Source: Peronospora farinosa
Lineage: Eukaryota > Oomycota > Peronosporomycetes > Peronosporales > Peronosporaceae
DNA: 64,000 bases
Assembly (NCBI GenBank): GCA_947646735.1
Contig: CANTFK010000842.1
Coordinates: forward strand, 434,001 to 498,000
Direction of reading: 5' to 3'
In this document: positions 42,019 to 52,280 of the stretch, one piece after another
Numbering within the stretch: position 1 is the first letter of the stretch
Layout: each line of letters starts with the position of its first letter
Made by a program: the position numbers and the translations under genes
The notes under the pieces: model-generated
Told to the model about the DNA's origin: nothing
The model's input: only the letters and a program-made list of their open reading frames with translations
Database searches by the model: none

Positions 42019-43599
42019 TTAATCCAAGTTTCCATACGAAATCAAGTTGCACTTAACGCCTTCGGCAAAATAAACTTCTTTTAGTGTCAGCACTCTTTCA
42101 ATACCACCCGCCATAACCATCATTGTCACCGAACCCTTTTTGGACACATTTAGTGGCATACCATCGGGTTGAAGACATGTTCCTTGACAAGATTCGACAT
42201 TATTAAGCCATGATTCATCACTGACCAAATGTCTGCTGGACCCACTGTCTAGGATCCAAACATCTTTAAATTCATCAGACAAGTCATTGACGGCCAGTGA
42301 TAAATTGGATGATACTTGGGGCGAGTGTTTTCGTTTGGGACACGCGGTTCGTAAATGCCCAACCTCATTACAAGAGTGACATCGGCACATCTCCTTTCCA
42401 CGTCGTTCCGAAACGGACCCAACAATTTCTTGTCCAAGAGTCTTCTCCCTTCCCACGTTAAATTCGTATGCCTGAGCAAAATGAGCCAGCTCTTCGGCTT
42501 GCACCAGGTAATCACTTCTAGTAGGATCAACTTTCGCCAAAAGGACGGTTCGCATTCCTGAAGAAGCGTACTGAACAATATTGTCCAAAACCAAATAGTC
42601 TCCACCATTTCCGGTAACCTCAGCGATGGCCGTCAGATACATATAATGCTCTGGCCAACTCCGTTTGGGATCCTTAGGCTGGGTAAATAACCGCATTGCT
42701 TGGGCCGGCGTGATACTAGTCTTGAATGCCTCCAGCAATTTTTCCATGACGTACTGTAAGGTGGGTAATTGGCTCCACCACAACGCAACCTGTCTGTTAT
42801 AATACCTCTCTGCAGTACCAGAGAGGTATAAACCAAGTAAATCAACTTTAACATCCTCCGGCCACATGAAACCACACGACGATTGTGCCAATGAAATTTG
42901 GCGCTCAAATCTTCGACCCCATTCCAAAAAACCAGACCCGAGGCTTTTGTAAAGTTCTCGACCATCAAAAGGTCGAATTCCGAGTTTCTTCTGCCTTGCA
43001 TCTGGGTATCTGACTCGAAATTGTTGCCCTTGTGCTTGTTCATTTAAGCACTGATTTTGTCCTTGCATATGTTCACGCGCACCTATTTCAGGCGGCATAC
43101 CGTGAACAGCTTGACCTTGGGCAATACGAAACTCATTCCCTTGCCGTGGTCCTCCATATCCAGCCTGTTCATATCCAAAATACCTTGGCGGTTCCACCGG
43201 TCTCCTCGGAGTCGTAACCGGCGTACGGGGCGACCCATCCAAGCTATCCATATGCATCCTTGTTCCCTTTCCAAGGGCCGATGCAAACAAACTTGAGTTA
43301 ATGGGTGGAGTCATGGGTGTATCCACATTTCTTCCACGCCCATCGTTTTCTTCCACTAGCTTCGCCTGCGACTCCTCGAGCCTGTTCAGACGCCCAGCCA
43401 TCCCTCTCATGAGGACCAAGAGCTCTGACACATCATCACTCCTGCTGGTGGTAACGCCCATGCGGTGGGCGTTACCGGGGTTGCTCTTCTCCTCTAGATC
43501 TTCGACTCTACCGACCCCTCCGTGACCGGTGGCGGGAGCTGCTTGCGCATGCACGCCGCCGCGTGCAGTGCCTGCGTGTGGTGCCTCCATTGGGCTCAT
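42019..43599 (-). CDS. gag: Copia gag and protease
   Basis: 526 codons from the ATG at 43599, only four bases downstream of the 5' LTR. The capsid region lies in the middle, the zinc knuckle is [16 protein letters not shown] (C-x2-C-x4-H-x4-C), and the protease active site is [13 protein letters not shown] single TAA (42021-42019) separates it from the pol frame; the codons between the two (42018-41983) are open, so a readthrough product would be one polyprotein of about 1520 residues. Confidence 0.9.
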   Translation of the reverse strand: MSPMEAPHAGTARGGVHAQAAPATGHGGVGRVEDLEEKSNPGNAHRMGVTTSRSDDVSELLVLMRGMAGRLNRLEESQAKLVEENDGRGRNVDTPMTPPINSSLFASALGKGTRMHMDSLDGSPRTPVTTPRRPVEPPRYFGYEQAGYGGPRQGNEFRIAQGQAVHGMPPEIGAREHMQGQNQCLNEQAQGQQFRVRYPDARQKKLGIRPFDGRELYKSLGSGFLEWGRRFERQISLAQSSCGFMWPEDVKVDLLGLYLSGTAERYYNRQVALWWSQLPTLQYVMEKLLEAFKTSITPAQAMRLFTQPKDPKRSWPEHYMYLTAIAEVTGNGGDYLVLDNIVQYASSGMRTVLLAKVDPTRSDYLVQAEELAHFAQAYEFNVGREKTLGQEIVGSVSERRGKEMCRCHSCNEVGHLRTACPKRKHSPQVSSNLSLAVNDLSDEFKDVWILDSGSSRHLVSDESWLNNVESCQGTCLQPDGMPLNVSKKGSVTMMVMAGGIERVLTLKEVYFAEGVKCNLISYGNLD

Positions 43600-43603
43600 A
43601 ACC
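43591..43603 (-). other. Copia primer binding site overlapping the gag start codon
   Basis: Directly after the 5' LTR the element strand reads GGTTATGAGCCCA. Its complement GGGCUCAUAACC is the anticodon stem-loop of eukaryotic initiator tRNA-Met, the half-tRNA primer known for Drosophila copia. The gag ATG is part of this site. Confidence 0.75.
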
Positions 43604-43822
43604 TGTTAGAAGTTGAACAAAAAGGACAACAATAGCTCACACAATTTAGATGCAAAAGAGAGAGTGATATTTGTTTCGTTATTCCCCTAGCTAGCTTAAA
43701 GTCTATATAATAGGATAAATCATATAATGAAACCCCACACAGGTGTTCGGCGTAAACATGATTATTCACAATCAGTCTGTACCAGTATCATGGATCATCA
43801 TCTTGAAGCTTGCCTTCCAACA
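43604..43822 (-). repeat. 5' LTR of copia element
   Basis: Two differences from the 3' copy (at AGCTCAC and at GAAGCT). It contains TATATAATAGGATAAATCATATAATG on the plus strand, an AT-rich stretch that could hold the promoter. Confidence 0.93.
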
Positions 43823-44159
43823 TCATCTCGATAGATTTTTTTATAAAAGTACATATTACGCCCAACTCGTAATCGCCAATGTCTTCAAAGAGCTTTTTGG
43901 CGTCAATGGCTTTCCCGGATTCACATTTGGCGCCAAAACTACCCCATCCCTTGCTGTACAATCTACCAATCGTATGCACGTCATTGTTAATCGCAGCCAA
44001 TGAAAGCGTCAGATAAAACGTTCCACCAATCAATAATCTTAATGCGAGTCGCCGGAAAAAATACGCATGTGATAAACAGGACCCCAGTCTCCGAATACGG
44101 TGCTTTCGACTACCTTCATTGTTCAACTCACCGAGTAATTCCAAGTCACATAGAAAGAA

Positions 44160-44513
44160 ATGGCAAAGACACCTTCAAAGAAAGCAGCAAAGACAGTTGC
44201 CAAGACTGGCAAAGGCAAGGGCCGCGGCAAGAAACGTGTGGAATCGTACTCGACTTACATCTACAAAGTTTTGCGTCAGGTGCACCCGGACACGGGCATT
44301 AGCAAACGTGGCATGTCGATCATGAACTCTTTTATCAATGATGTCTTTGAACGTATCGCTTCGGAAGCTGGTAAATTGTCACGTTACAACAAGAAGTCGA
44401 CGCTGTCCAGCCGTGAAATCCAGACAGCAGTGCGTCTTATGTTACCGGGTGAGCTGGCCAAGCACGCTGTGTCGGAGGGTACAAAGGCCGTGACCAAGTT
44501 TACGTCGGCTTAA
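44160..44513 (+). CDS. H2B: Histone H2B
   Basis: 117 residues, intronless, a core nucleosome histone. A short basic Lys-rich tail (residues 1-26) is followed by the histone fold: [57 protein letters not shown]. The C-terminal helix ends [16 protein letters not shown], containing the conserved ubiquitinated Lys region. The upstream region has CCAAT boxes (44031 and 43998 areas). It sits beside the gene cut by copia, with ATGs 15 bp apart. Confidence 0.97.
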   Translation: MAKTPSKKAAKTVAKTGKGKGRGKKRVESYSTYIYKVLRQVHPDTGISKRGMSIMNSFINDVFERIASEAGKLSRYNKKSTLSSREIQTAVRLMLPGELAKHAVSEGTKAVTKFTSA

Positions 44514-45351
44514 GTTTATGGCATTCGTGATCAACAAACTTTCGTTCAGCGTCTTCGATTGAATGTTTGATGCAAACTGTTTGTCTTGTCGAGACCGTTT
44601 TCATTCAGTCGACCCCGTTGTCTCTTTATGAACGATTGGACAACGTGGGTCACATCTTTTCTTCTGGTGTTTATGAACACCACCCCTTTTATAAAAATAT
44701 TTTAACGCGTAAGTGTGTCTGTGTGTGTTGAAACTGTTTGTCTTGTTCATGAGATATCAATGATATCGTTGTGATTTCATTTGGATCCTTGAAGACTGTC
44801 ATTAGCTTGGTTTAGCTAGTGGGGGATGTTACCATTATCATAATGATGTTCGTTGGCACGGCCTTATATCGTTATATTTGAACTGTGCAATGCCTCATCG
44901 TGTACTAGAATCTCTCATGTGTCAATGGTGCACGACAAGAAGTCATCATATGAATGGCACTTTCACACGCATTCCACGCTACATGCACTCCTTAAAGAAT
45001 GAAACGCAGGCGCTTTGCCACGCGCTGGTGAACAAGCGTCATAACTTTATCGCCGCTTGTAATAGTAAGGAGCTTCTTCCAGGTCTAATAGGTAAACCGT
45101 CTCCCGTGAGCTCGCATCTCAGTAGCACCTTCAAAACCGCCAAGTCATTCGTCCAGGTGTTGTCGTGGTTGAACTTTACTTTAAGATCGCTGAGCATCCT
45201 GATGCACTTGCTAACGCGTTATGAGCGAACATATCATGACTGAATATAGATAACAGCGCAAGCAAACTGTAAGACAGTACTTTCGTGCAAGCATGCTATT
45301 CGTTTGGTCCTAAATATGAAGAGAGATGTCCAGCATAAAGAGCTTCACGAG
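44514..45351. other. Intergenic between H2B and SRPR
   Basis: 838 bp. It holds an open frame of 121 codons (44878-45243, plus strand) with no domain, no useful start context and no intron signals; I do not call it a gene. The remainder is AT-rich with stops in all frames. Confidence 0.5.
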
Positions 45352-47617
45352 CTACTGCAGCAGGTGACGTAAGACCGTACGCGCGTTCAGCTTCTTCAAA
45401 TGCGTGTACTTCTGGCCCGTGCCAACAAACATGATCGGCTGGCCAGTCTTGTACACCATCGATACCGCAGCACCAACTACAAATGAAAGAATAAGAGGGA
45501 CGCAACACTGCATCAAGAAAATCATCAGCAACTTACCCTTATCATCAATTGTGTCGAACTTCGTAATGACAATGCCATCAATGCGGTGCGGCTCGCGGCG
45601 GTCCGAGTAGTCTGCAAGAGCCTAGATAACCAATTATATAAGTCAGATAACAAGTGCAAGAGACACTGTCGAGCTCACACATTCGTACCCGGTCGAACAT
45701 TGACAGCTGATCGATACCATCGTTGCCAACCAAAGCTTCTCCAACAAAGAGAACAAGGTCCGGCTCGTTGTTTGACACAAGCTTGGTCAACGCGCGCATG
45801 AGCGGCTCGTTATTTTGCATCCGGCCAGCAGTGTCAATGAGCACGCAATCGTAACCATGATCGGCGCCGTACTTGATCGCCTCCTTGGCCACCGATGCCG
45901 GGTCTTTAGCATAACCCTTCTGGAACAACTCCACGTCCAGGACCTTGGCGTGTTGGTTCAGCTGCTCAACAGCTCCAGAACGGAACGTATCGCACGCAGC
46001 GATCATAACGTTCACACCCTTCGACTTCAGGTAGTAGCATACCTTGGACAAGCTAGTGGACTTGCCAACGCCATTGACACCCACAAAGACAATGCTGTAT
46101 GCACGGCCTTCTGCCTTTGCCTGCAGAACCTCGCGCAGCACGTCAGTAGATTTCTTCGGTGTCAAGATACGCAACAGTGCGGCCTCTAGAGCCTTGCGCA
46201 CGACCGTAGAGATGCGCGAGAAGCTCTCCAGCCTCTGACCGACCATGGTCGTGATGACAGATTCGCATAGTTCATCGGCGACTTCCGAAGCCACATTCTT
46301 GCTTATCAGCTGTAATATAACGACTAGGTCAGTACTGCCCGCAACGCGCGAAACACTGCAGTTTGCCAGAACCTACCATCTGATGCATGGGGTTGATCAC
46401 AGGCTCCAAATCATCTCGCTCGAGTATTTTGTTGCCAGACATCGTGCTAAGGAAGTTACCAACACGAGTTTTCGAAAAGCTCCAGCCAGAGTCTGAATCC
46501 GCTCCCGAAGAGGCGGAAGACTCCTCATCACTGACAGAAGACTCGTCAGAGTCGCTCGCTTCCAATTTCTATACACACAGCACTATTAGCATATTCGTTG
46601 CGCTCATGCGATACCTGGCATAAATGCAAAAACGTACGCCAATGTAGGCTTCACGTTTCTCGCGGAGCTGTGCCTCTTCCTCGTCGGCAGTAATCTGACG
46701 TAATCGGACACCATGTTAATATAACATTCTGTCAGCCAAGCCACCTTTCGAAGCCATCTTTACCGTTTTAGAGCGATCCAACGCTTTGGCCTCCTTCTTG
46801 GACACCTTTGTGTCGTCCCATATCGTCCTTTGCTTGCCGCCATTCTTCGACTCCTTCGCAGCCTTATCCTTCCCCTTACGACGCGCACCCGATCGCATCG
46901 TTCGCCCCTTGGACGAACGCAGTGTCGTCTCGTATTCCAGCTCGACGAGATTTTTGTCCTTTCCATCGGACGGGGCGCTATCATTTCCATCGGACGGGGC
47001 GCTATCATTTCCATCATCACTGGACTACTCAATCCCACAAGAAAAAGACAAAAAAACGCATTGCACAACCATCACGGCACATACGTCAATGCAACGGAAG
47101 CACAAAAGTAGCAATAAATTGCAGCTCGTACATCTGCAGTCGTCGTAGAGCGCGAAGACAATGCTGTCTTGCCGGCTGTATTGGACTTCACACCTTTGGC
47201 CTTGGCTTTCTTGGATGCATTATACCCGCGCGGACCTTTACGTGCATGTTTCTCTGTAAATGTAAGTTCTGTAGCCTTGAGGATCTTGGTGAACTTGGCT
47301 TCGTATGTGACGGGCGTCTTGTTGGCGATCTGCTGAGGAAACGTGACGATAAAATCCTTTTTGACAATCTCCAGGAGCTCCTCAATATACAATAGCTGTA
47401 AAATCTTCTGGTAGACAACGACAAACACCAGATCCAGTTTGTTTTCAAATACCCATTGCATGGCATAGGCGTTGTCAATAAACTTCTTTTCGCCGGCGCG
47501 ATCTTCCATCAGCACGCGATTGATGAGGTTATCCACGAGATTATTGTTTAGCTTGCACAGCGTACGTGACCACAAGACAGCCCCTGTTCTGGAAAAGATA
47601 ACAAAGTGATCAATCAT
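45352..47617 (-). CDS. SRPRA: Signal recognition particle receptor subunit alpha
   Basis: Seven exons: 47617-47132, 47024-46764, 46694-46638, 46568-46377, 46309-45689, 45621-45537 and 45476-45352, giving 608 residues. This GTPase docks SRP-ribosome complexes at the ER. Exon 1 is the SRX domain ([16 protein letters not shown]), which binds SRP receptor beta. A charged linker follows, with two copies of a 24-bp repeat (DGNDSAPS) and a Ser/Asp-rich stretch. The NG domain has GVNGVGKST (P loop), [33 protein letters not shown] and a closing [12 protein letters not shown]. All introns keep phase with GT-AG ends. Confidence 0.95.
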
Positions 47618-47743
47618 GGCAGCAGATGATGGGGGTGTCGGTTATAAGTTGTGGCGAAAAGATGACGTTGTGTATCCAACACAGCACGATGTGCAGCACC
47701 ACAATGTCCACCACACACAATGTGCACCACACATAATTGTACG

Positions 47744-48853
47744 ATGGACGTCCTGAATGAAGAGCTACGTACATATTGCAGAGCACTGCCTAAAGTGGAG
47801 CTGCATGCGCATATCCACGGATCTATTCGGCCGTCGACGCTGGAAGAACTTTTACATGATGAAGCAACATTGAACGGTTCAGAGCCACGACGGCTCCCAA
47901 AAAAGCGAAGTTTAGACGAGTGTTTTACGATGTTCGGGCTGATCCACCAAGTTGTCGTCAGTCGCCGCGTACTCCGTCGAATTGTCGTTGAAGCGGTGGA
48001 AGATTTTGCTGCAGAAAACGTAAAGTATTTAGAGTTGCGATCTACACCGCGAGATCTGCCGAGAGATGGTGCCAGTCGTGCAGATTACGTGGATGAAGTG
48101 GTGTCAGCACTTGAGAAATGCAATGCGCGACGAGATTTAAACATTGAGGTGCGTCTGTTGCTAAGTATCAACCGGAATCAGTCTTTGCGTCTGGCAGAAG
48201 ACACTGTTAACATGGCTCTTGAGCGCAAGCACAAGCAGAACTGTCGGCTCATTGTAGGCATCGACCTCAGCGGCAACTCGGAGCGCCCGAATTCCGAGTT
48301 CAAGCGCTTCGAAAACGTACTAGAGCGCGCACGAGCGGGCGGCCTTAAACTCACCGTGCACTTCGCTGAGCACTTTGACGACGATGAAACTAATCGGATT
48401 CTGGACTTCCAACCGGACCGGCTGGGCCACGCCTGTTGTGTACCGGAGCCGCTCTATGCCAAGATGTTGTTGCTGCAAATTCCCGTGGAAATTTGCCTGA
48501 CCTCCAATGTGCACACGCTGGCAAAAAAATATTGCAGCGACGTCGATTGCAAGTGTGCACCCGATGCGAAGCACAAAGCATCGGGGCTATGCGTGTGTGG
48601 CTTCACTTCGCACCCGCACGGCAAATTGCTCACCGGCGAACGAGGTCAAGAGCAGCAGCATGGTGTCTACCCCATGTGTCTATGTACGGATGATTACGGC
48701 GTGTTTGACACGACACTGTCGCTCGAGTATATGCGTGCAGCACAGGCATTCGGTCTGAGCGACGAGCGCCTTTTACATATTGCGCAAGCGCCTATTGAGG
48801 CCATCTTTGATCAGAGCCAAGTGCCGAGGTTGAAGAAGATGTTCCATGAGTGA
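47744..48853 (+). CDS. ADAL: N6-methyl-AMP deaminase-like / adenosine deaminase-like protein
   Basis: 369 residues from the ATG at 47744 (an upstream in-frame ATG at 47720 would add eight). A metal-dependent deaminase of the ADAL/MAPDA branch, which in plants and animals removes N6-methyl groups from AMP as methylamine. Zinc and catalytic motifs: KVELHAHIHGS (H-x-H), VHFAEHFDD (His/Glu), DRLGHACC (R-x-GH) and CTDDYGVF (DD). A Cys-rich insertion (DCKCAPDAKHKASGLCVCGF) before the last motif is unusual for the family. Divergent from SRPR, with a short CACCAC-rich region between. 48854-49062 holds no gene. Confidence 0.85.
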   Translation: MDVLNEELRTYCRALPKVELHAHIHGSIRPSTLEELLHDEATLNGSEPRRLPKKRSLDECFTMFGLIHQVVVSRRVLRRIVVEAVEDFAAENVKYLELRSTPRDLPRDGASRADYVDEVVSALEKCNARRDLNIEVRLLLSINRNQSLRLAEDTVNMALERKHKQNCRLIVGIDLSGNSERPNSEFKRFENVLERARAGGLKLTVHFAEHFDDDETNRILDFQPDRLGHACCVPEPLYAKMLLLQIPVEICLTSNVHTLAKKYCSDVDCKCAPDAKHKASGLCVCGFTSHPHGKLLTGERGQEQQHGVYPMCLCTDDYGVFDTTLSLEYMRAAQAFGLSDERLLHIAQAPIEAIFDQSQVPRLKKMFHE

Positions 48854-49062
48854 AATAACGTTAGACACACGTCTGATGTGCGCCATATAGTTGACTTGAG
48901 GCGCTGGACTAAAAAAAGCTTCAAGCTCGTCTCAATATTTTGGCGCAAACAAATACCACCCTCTGAAATATGCAATAAAGTCAAGGACTATTTTTTAAGT
49001 GATTATCTAAACCGCGGTAAAAGCGTCCTTCATTCGCAAATTCTTTTGCACCTGATCAAGTC

Positions 49063-49689
49063 ATGCGAACCTTCATGTCCGTGGGGCTTGTGGCCTTAAT
49101 CGCTTCTGGCGTCTCTACCCAGTCCACTTCGAACTTGTCGTCAGCCCCAGGGACCTCGTCCATGCCGGCGGAGCTTGCAGCCATCGTTGAGTGCAGCCCG
49201 ACTCAGCTGGACGAAGCCCAGATGATTCTAACCTCAAACCAGCGTCAGAAGCAGTGCGAAACGACGCTGAATCTAGAGCCCAACACGATGCTACAGGTGA
49301 CGACGGCCACAGCCACTAAGATGTGTGACACTGCATCCTGCAAGGCGTCGCTACAGGAGCTGTATAACGAGCTGCCCAACTGCCGTTACAATCTCTGGGG
49401 TCTGCAGTACTCGGCAAAGCAACTGCTCGAGTACTGTGGCATCACACCGACCAAACTGACCGACTCAGATGCTGGCAGCAGACCCGTTGGTTGGACTGTG
49501 GACACGGGTTCTACCTCGTTCGCGCCGGCGGGGGTAGACGATACGTCTTCGACGAAGGGCAGTGGAACCGCTCCCAGCCTTGCGCCGGCCACGCCGTCGC
49601 CGCCGGAATCAAGCGCTACGACAACAATGACCACCATTTTGGCTGCGTTAGTGACGACTGCAAGTGTGGTCGCTGCTCTACTAGCCTAA
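49063..49689 (+). CDS. Elicitin-like protein with GPI anchor signal
   Basis: 208 residues. The signal peptide (residues 1 to about 19, VGLVALIASGVST) precedes a six-cysteine elicitin-type domain; the spacing between cysteines is 20, 22, 4, 13 and 17 residues, close to but not the canonical elicitin spacing, so it belongs to the elicitin-like class. A Ser/Thr/Pro/Ala-rich stalk (about residues 135-185), probably O-glycosylated, leads to a hydrophobic tail (ILAALVTTASVVAALLA) as a GPI-attachment signal. Elicitins bind sterols, which many oomycetes cannot make, and are recognised by some plants. It is probably cell-surface attached. Confidence 0.88.
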   Translation: MRTFMSVGLVALIASGVSTQSTSNLSSAPGTSSMPAELAAIVECSPTQLDEAQMILTSNQRQKQCETTLNLEPNTMLQVTTATATKMCDTASCKASLQELYNELPNCRYNLWGLQYSAKQLLEYCGITPTKLTDSDAGSRPVGWTVDTGSTSFAPAGVDDTSSTKGSGTAPSLAPATPSPPESSATTTMTTILAALVTTASVVAALLA

Positions 49690-49858
49690 GCTTGGAGTCA
49701 TACGGATTGCTTCTTTGTTTTCGCATCATACTCGCGTTGCAAGGAGAACAGTCCGACCGATAAACACGAAACATCGAGTTGTTTTCAATGTCTGGTAGTG
49801 TTATTTGTTTTAGTAGAGAGCAATGTTCCTCGAGTGCAAGAAAAAAAGGTGTGTCATC

Positions 49859-52178
49859 TTACCGCTGCATCTCATCATTCAGTAGTTCTTCAGTGAATTC
49901 GAGCGCGTCCAGTACCGACGGACGCTCCTCCGGGTTCGTGTGCAACATATCTCGGATAAAATCACAAAACTCGACCGTAAATGCTGTGCCGCGATGGTGT
50001 ATCATACGATCTAGCTCAGGCGGAAACGACACCTGACCGTTCAAGCATGCCAATTTCATGAAGCCCTGTACGCATTGCAAAAAAAAGCTTCTTAGAACAT
50101 ATCATATAGTGAGATTAGGTAAGGCGCTACTAAACCTCGCGTGGATGCTCAAATGGGCTTGATCCGAATGCCATTGTGTATCTGCAGGATGGAACAGGTC
50201 AGGGTATTAGTGATTGAAGCACCTGTGGCGAAAAATTGATAAAAATACATCATGGTACTTACAACACACAACCAAGGGACCACACATCTGACTGACCATC
50301 CAGTGCGCTGTCAACTGTTGGTTCGAAAAGTTCTGGTGCCCGATACGGAGCTGAGCTTTTACGGTTTGCCTCGTCTTGCAACTCGAGCGAGTTCTGACGA
50401 GATTTCGCTTCTACGTAAATTGGAGCGCAGCTGCCGAAGTCTGTCACGACCGGAATGTACGCCAGGAAATTTTCTCCGGTAGATGACGAGGATAGCAAGA
50501 TATTATGAGGTTTGATATTCCGGTGGCAGAAGCCCGCTCGATGCAGTGCAAGCACGCCCGAACAAATGCCGTGAAAGAGATGCAATGCGGTGCATTGAGA
50601 GAATGGCCAAAGTGGAGACGATGACTGACACGCAGCGTTGATTGCGTCCCACAGACTCCCACGCTCGAAATATGGGACCAAGAAGTAAAACTACATGTTG
50701 ATGCAGCGTTAAACAGTCATTGTTAGCGATTTCTACATGGTTCAATGGACCTAAAAACCCGTACCTCCATTCCTTGCTGAACGCGTGCCTCTGAAAACTC
50801 AACAAGCGGCATAACATTTAGGTGGTTGACGGACTAGACAAAACCTCAATCATAAGAGTGTTATCTACATTGCGCTAGCCAAAAAAATAACAAAACAAAA
50901 ACTTACACGGAACACTTGGAGTTCCATCTGAACGTCATTCTCAACCTCTTGAGACTGACAGAGGATCCGCTTAAGGGCGAACGTTTCATTCGTAGCCGAT
51001 GATCGAACCAAAAGAACTTGAGCATATGCACCCTCGGCAAGCAACCGCACGACTTGTACACTAACTCCACCAACCTGAATGCTTCCGTTCTGTTTTCCAT
51101 CAATAAGTACGACAAGCAACCTGTTAGCGCACAGAGCTCATCCAAGACATACTGCATACACACCTTCGAAACATTGGCGCTAGCATTGGCTATACTTGCG
51201 CTAATCGACGAAAGCAAAGAGCCTCCCAACTTCTTGGCTTTTAATGCCGTTTCTGTTGCGCCCTTCTTCACATCCTCGATTGAGATTTTCTTTGCAAAAT
51301 CGTAAGCTTGTACTGTCTGTTTCCGCAAGTATGTCTGCGCGTCTTTACCTGCGTCGGTCCATTCCGACTGCTGGTGAGAACCTGGCTCTCCTTTTGATTC
51401 ATATTGATCATCGCGATCAAACCTCGAGCCACGGTCACCATCATCTGTATTTTGATATTCACTGTCTTCGTTCTGATAAATGTTGCGATTCCAGTCACTT
51501 TGTTCTTTTCGCGCTTTATCACGTGATGTTGTACGTTCAGTCGATGCTAGTGGTTCTTCATCTGGTTTAGTGCACCTCAATCATCAATAACTAATCCATA
51601 CCTCATATAAAACTCATTTAAATTAGCTATGTACCTTGCGACTCATACGTTGTCGACTCAAACTCCTCGTAGTCGTCCGATGGATGACTACGACACTCTG
51701 CCGTGCTGCCCCCATTGCTATTGGAGCATATTTTTGTCACTCTTGTTCTCTGTGCTGGACCCGAAGACGGTAATGTGCTACAATGCTCTTCGTAGCGCAG
51801 GTACTTGACATTAGGCTCTTCATCTAACGGCGTGACACGAGCGAAAATCTTACGACCACAGCACGGCACAGCAGATTCAGGATTTGTCACGTCTAGATAT
51901 GGTCCGTCTTCACACCGGAAAGCAAAGTGAAAGTTGTTGCCTAGTGGAAACGCCTTGTGCACATCTGCGAGTGTTACGCGACCTCCTGCGGGTGGCAGCG
52001 GCAGCACGAAGGCGTTCCAGTTGGTGTCAGGACTGTGCTGTGGCTTGCTTTCCTGCACAGGCTCCAGTTCCTCACCCACTAGTGAGTACAGGACGAATGT
52101 TCTCTCATCTTGCGACGCTACCATCGTCGTCCCACTCAACGGAGTCACAACTTCTGTCGCGCGCATTTCCCTGACCAA
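49859..52178 (-). CDS. DIX-domain protein with STK16-like kinase domain (HRN, possible pseudokinase)
   Basis: Seven exons: 52178-51635, 51561-51162, 51120-50907, 50833-50765, 50690-50263, 50181-50136 and 50065-49859, giving 635 residues. Residues about 50-125 (FVLPLPPAGGRVTLADVHKA, then FHFAFRCEDG and GRKIFARVTPL) read as a DIX domain, the polymerising module of Dishevelled and Axin. A polar linker and a helical region follow. The kinase is closest to STK16/MPSK1: LAEGAYAQVLLV, FALKRILC (Lys present), YFERGSLWDAI, FCHRNIKPHNILL, VTDFGSC, SAPYRAPELF and SDVWSLGCVLY. The catalytic loop has HRN (Asn codon at 50519-50517) instead of HRD, so activity is doubtful. Intron 2 (51161-51121) is only 41 nt, the least certain junction. 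Confidence 0.72.
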
Positions 52179-52280
52179 AAATACTTTTCATAACCTATGA
52201 AACTACATATCTAGTCTATTTAAGAGGCGTAAACACGTAAAACAAACTCTTTGGGCTGCTTCTTGTCTCTTTTGCCCTTC

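Larger units (their letters stand above)
38744..43822 (-). mobile_element. Ty1/copia retrotransposon, nearly intact
   Basis: 5079 bp in minus orientation, with 219-bp LTRs (43604-43822 is the 5' LTR, 38744-38962 the 3' LTR) that differ at only two positions, so it is recent. The order gag, PR, integrase, RT, RNase H is typical of copia. The flanks are TTATC on the left and TCATC on the right, a target duplication with one mismatch. It interrupts a gene and lies about 0.8 kb from the outer chromovirus. Confidence 0.93.
38639..44144 (-). pseudogene. Small protein gene interrupted by the copia element
   Basis: Upstream part 44144-43823, downstream part 38743-38639. Without the copia element and one copy of the 5-bp target duplication the two parts form a single frame with no stop, ending in a TGA at 38641-38639. 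The upstream part has a hydrophobic segment (about residues 32-50, LALRLLIGGTFYLTLSLAA) and a charged remainder; the downstream part (KKKYHLVICDADSKN) looks like a small globular domain. The start is uncertain because the ATG at 44144 is only 15 bp from the divergent H2B ATG. I do not recognise the family. As it stands the product would end with ten LTR-encoded residues. Confidence 0.55.

Noticed and set aside
44878..45243. 121-codon ORF downstream of H2B
   Set aside because: No domain, no signal peptide, no supporting splice or start context; length is within chance for this region.
46960..47015. 24-bp direct repeat in SRPR as a mobile element
   Set aside because: It is an in-frame duplication of DGNDSAPS codons in a disordered linker, not a transposon footprint.
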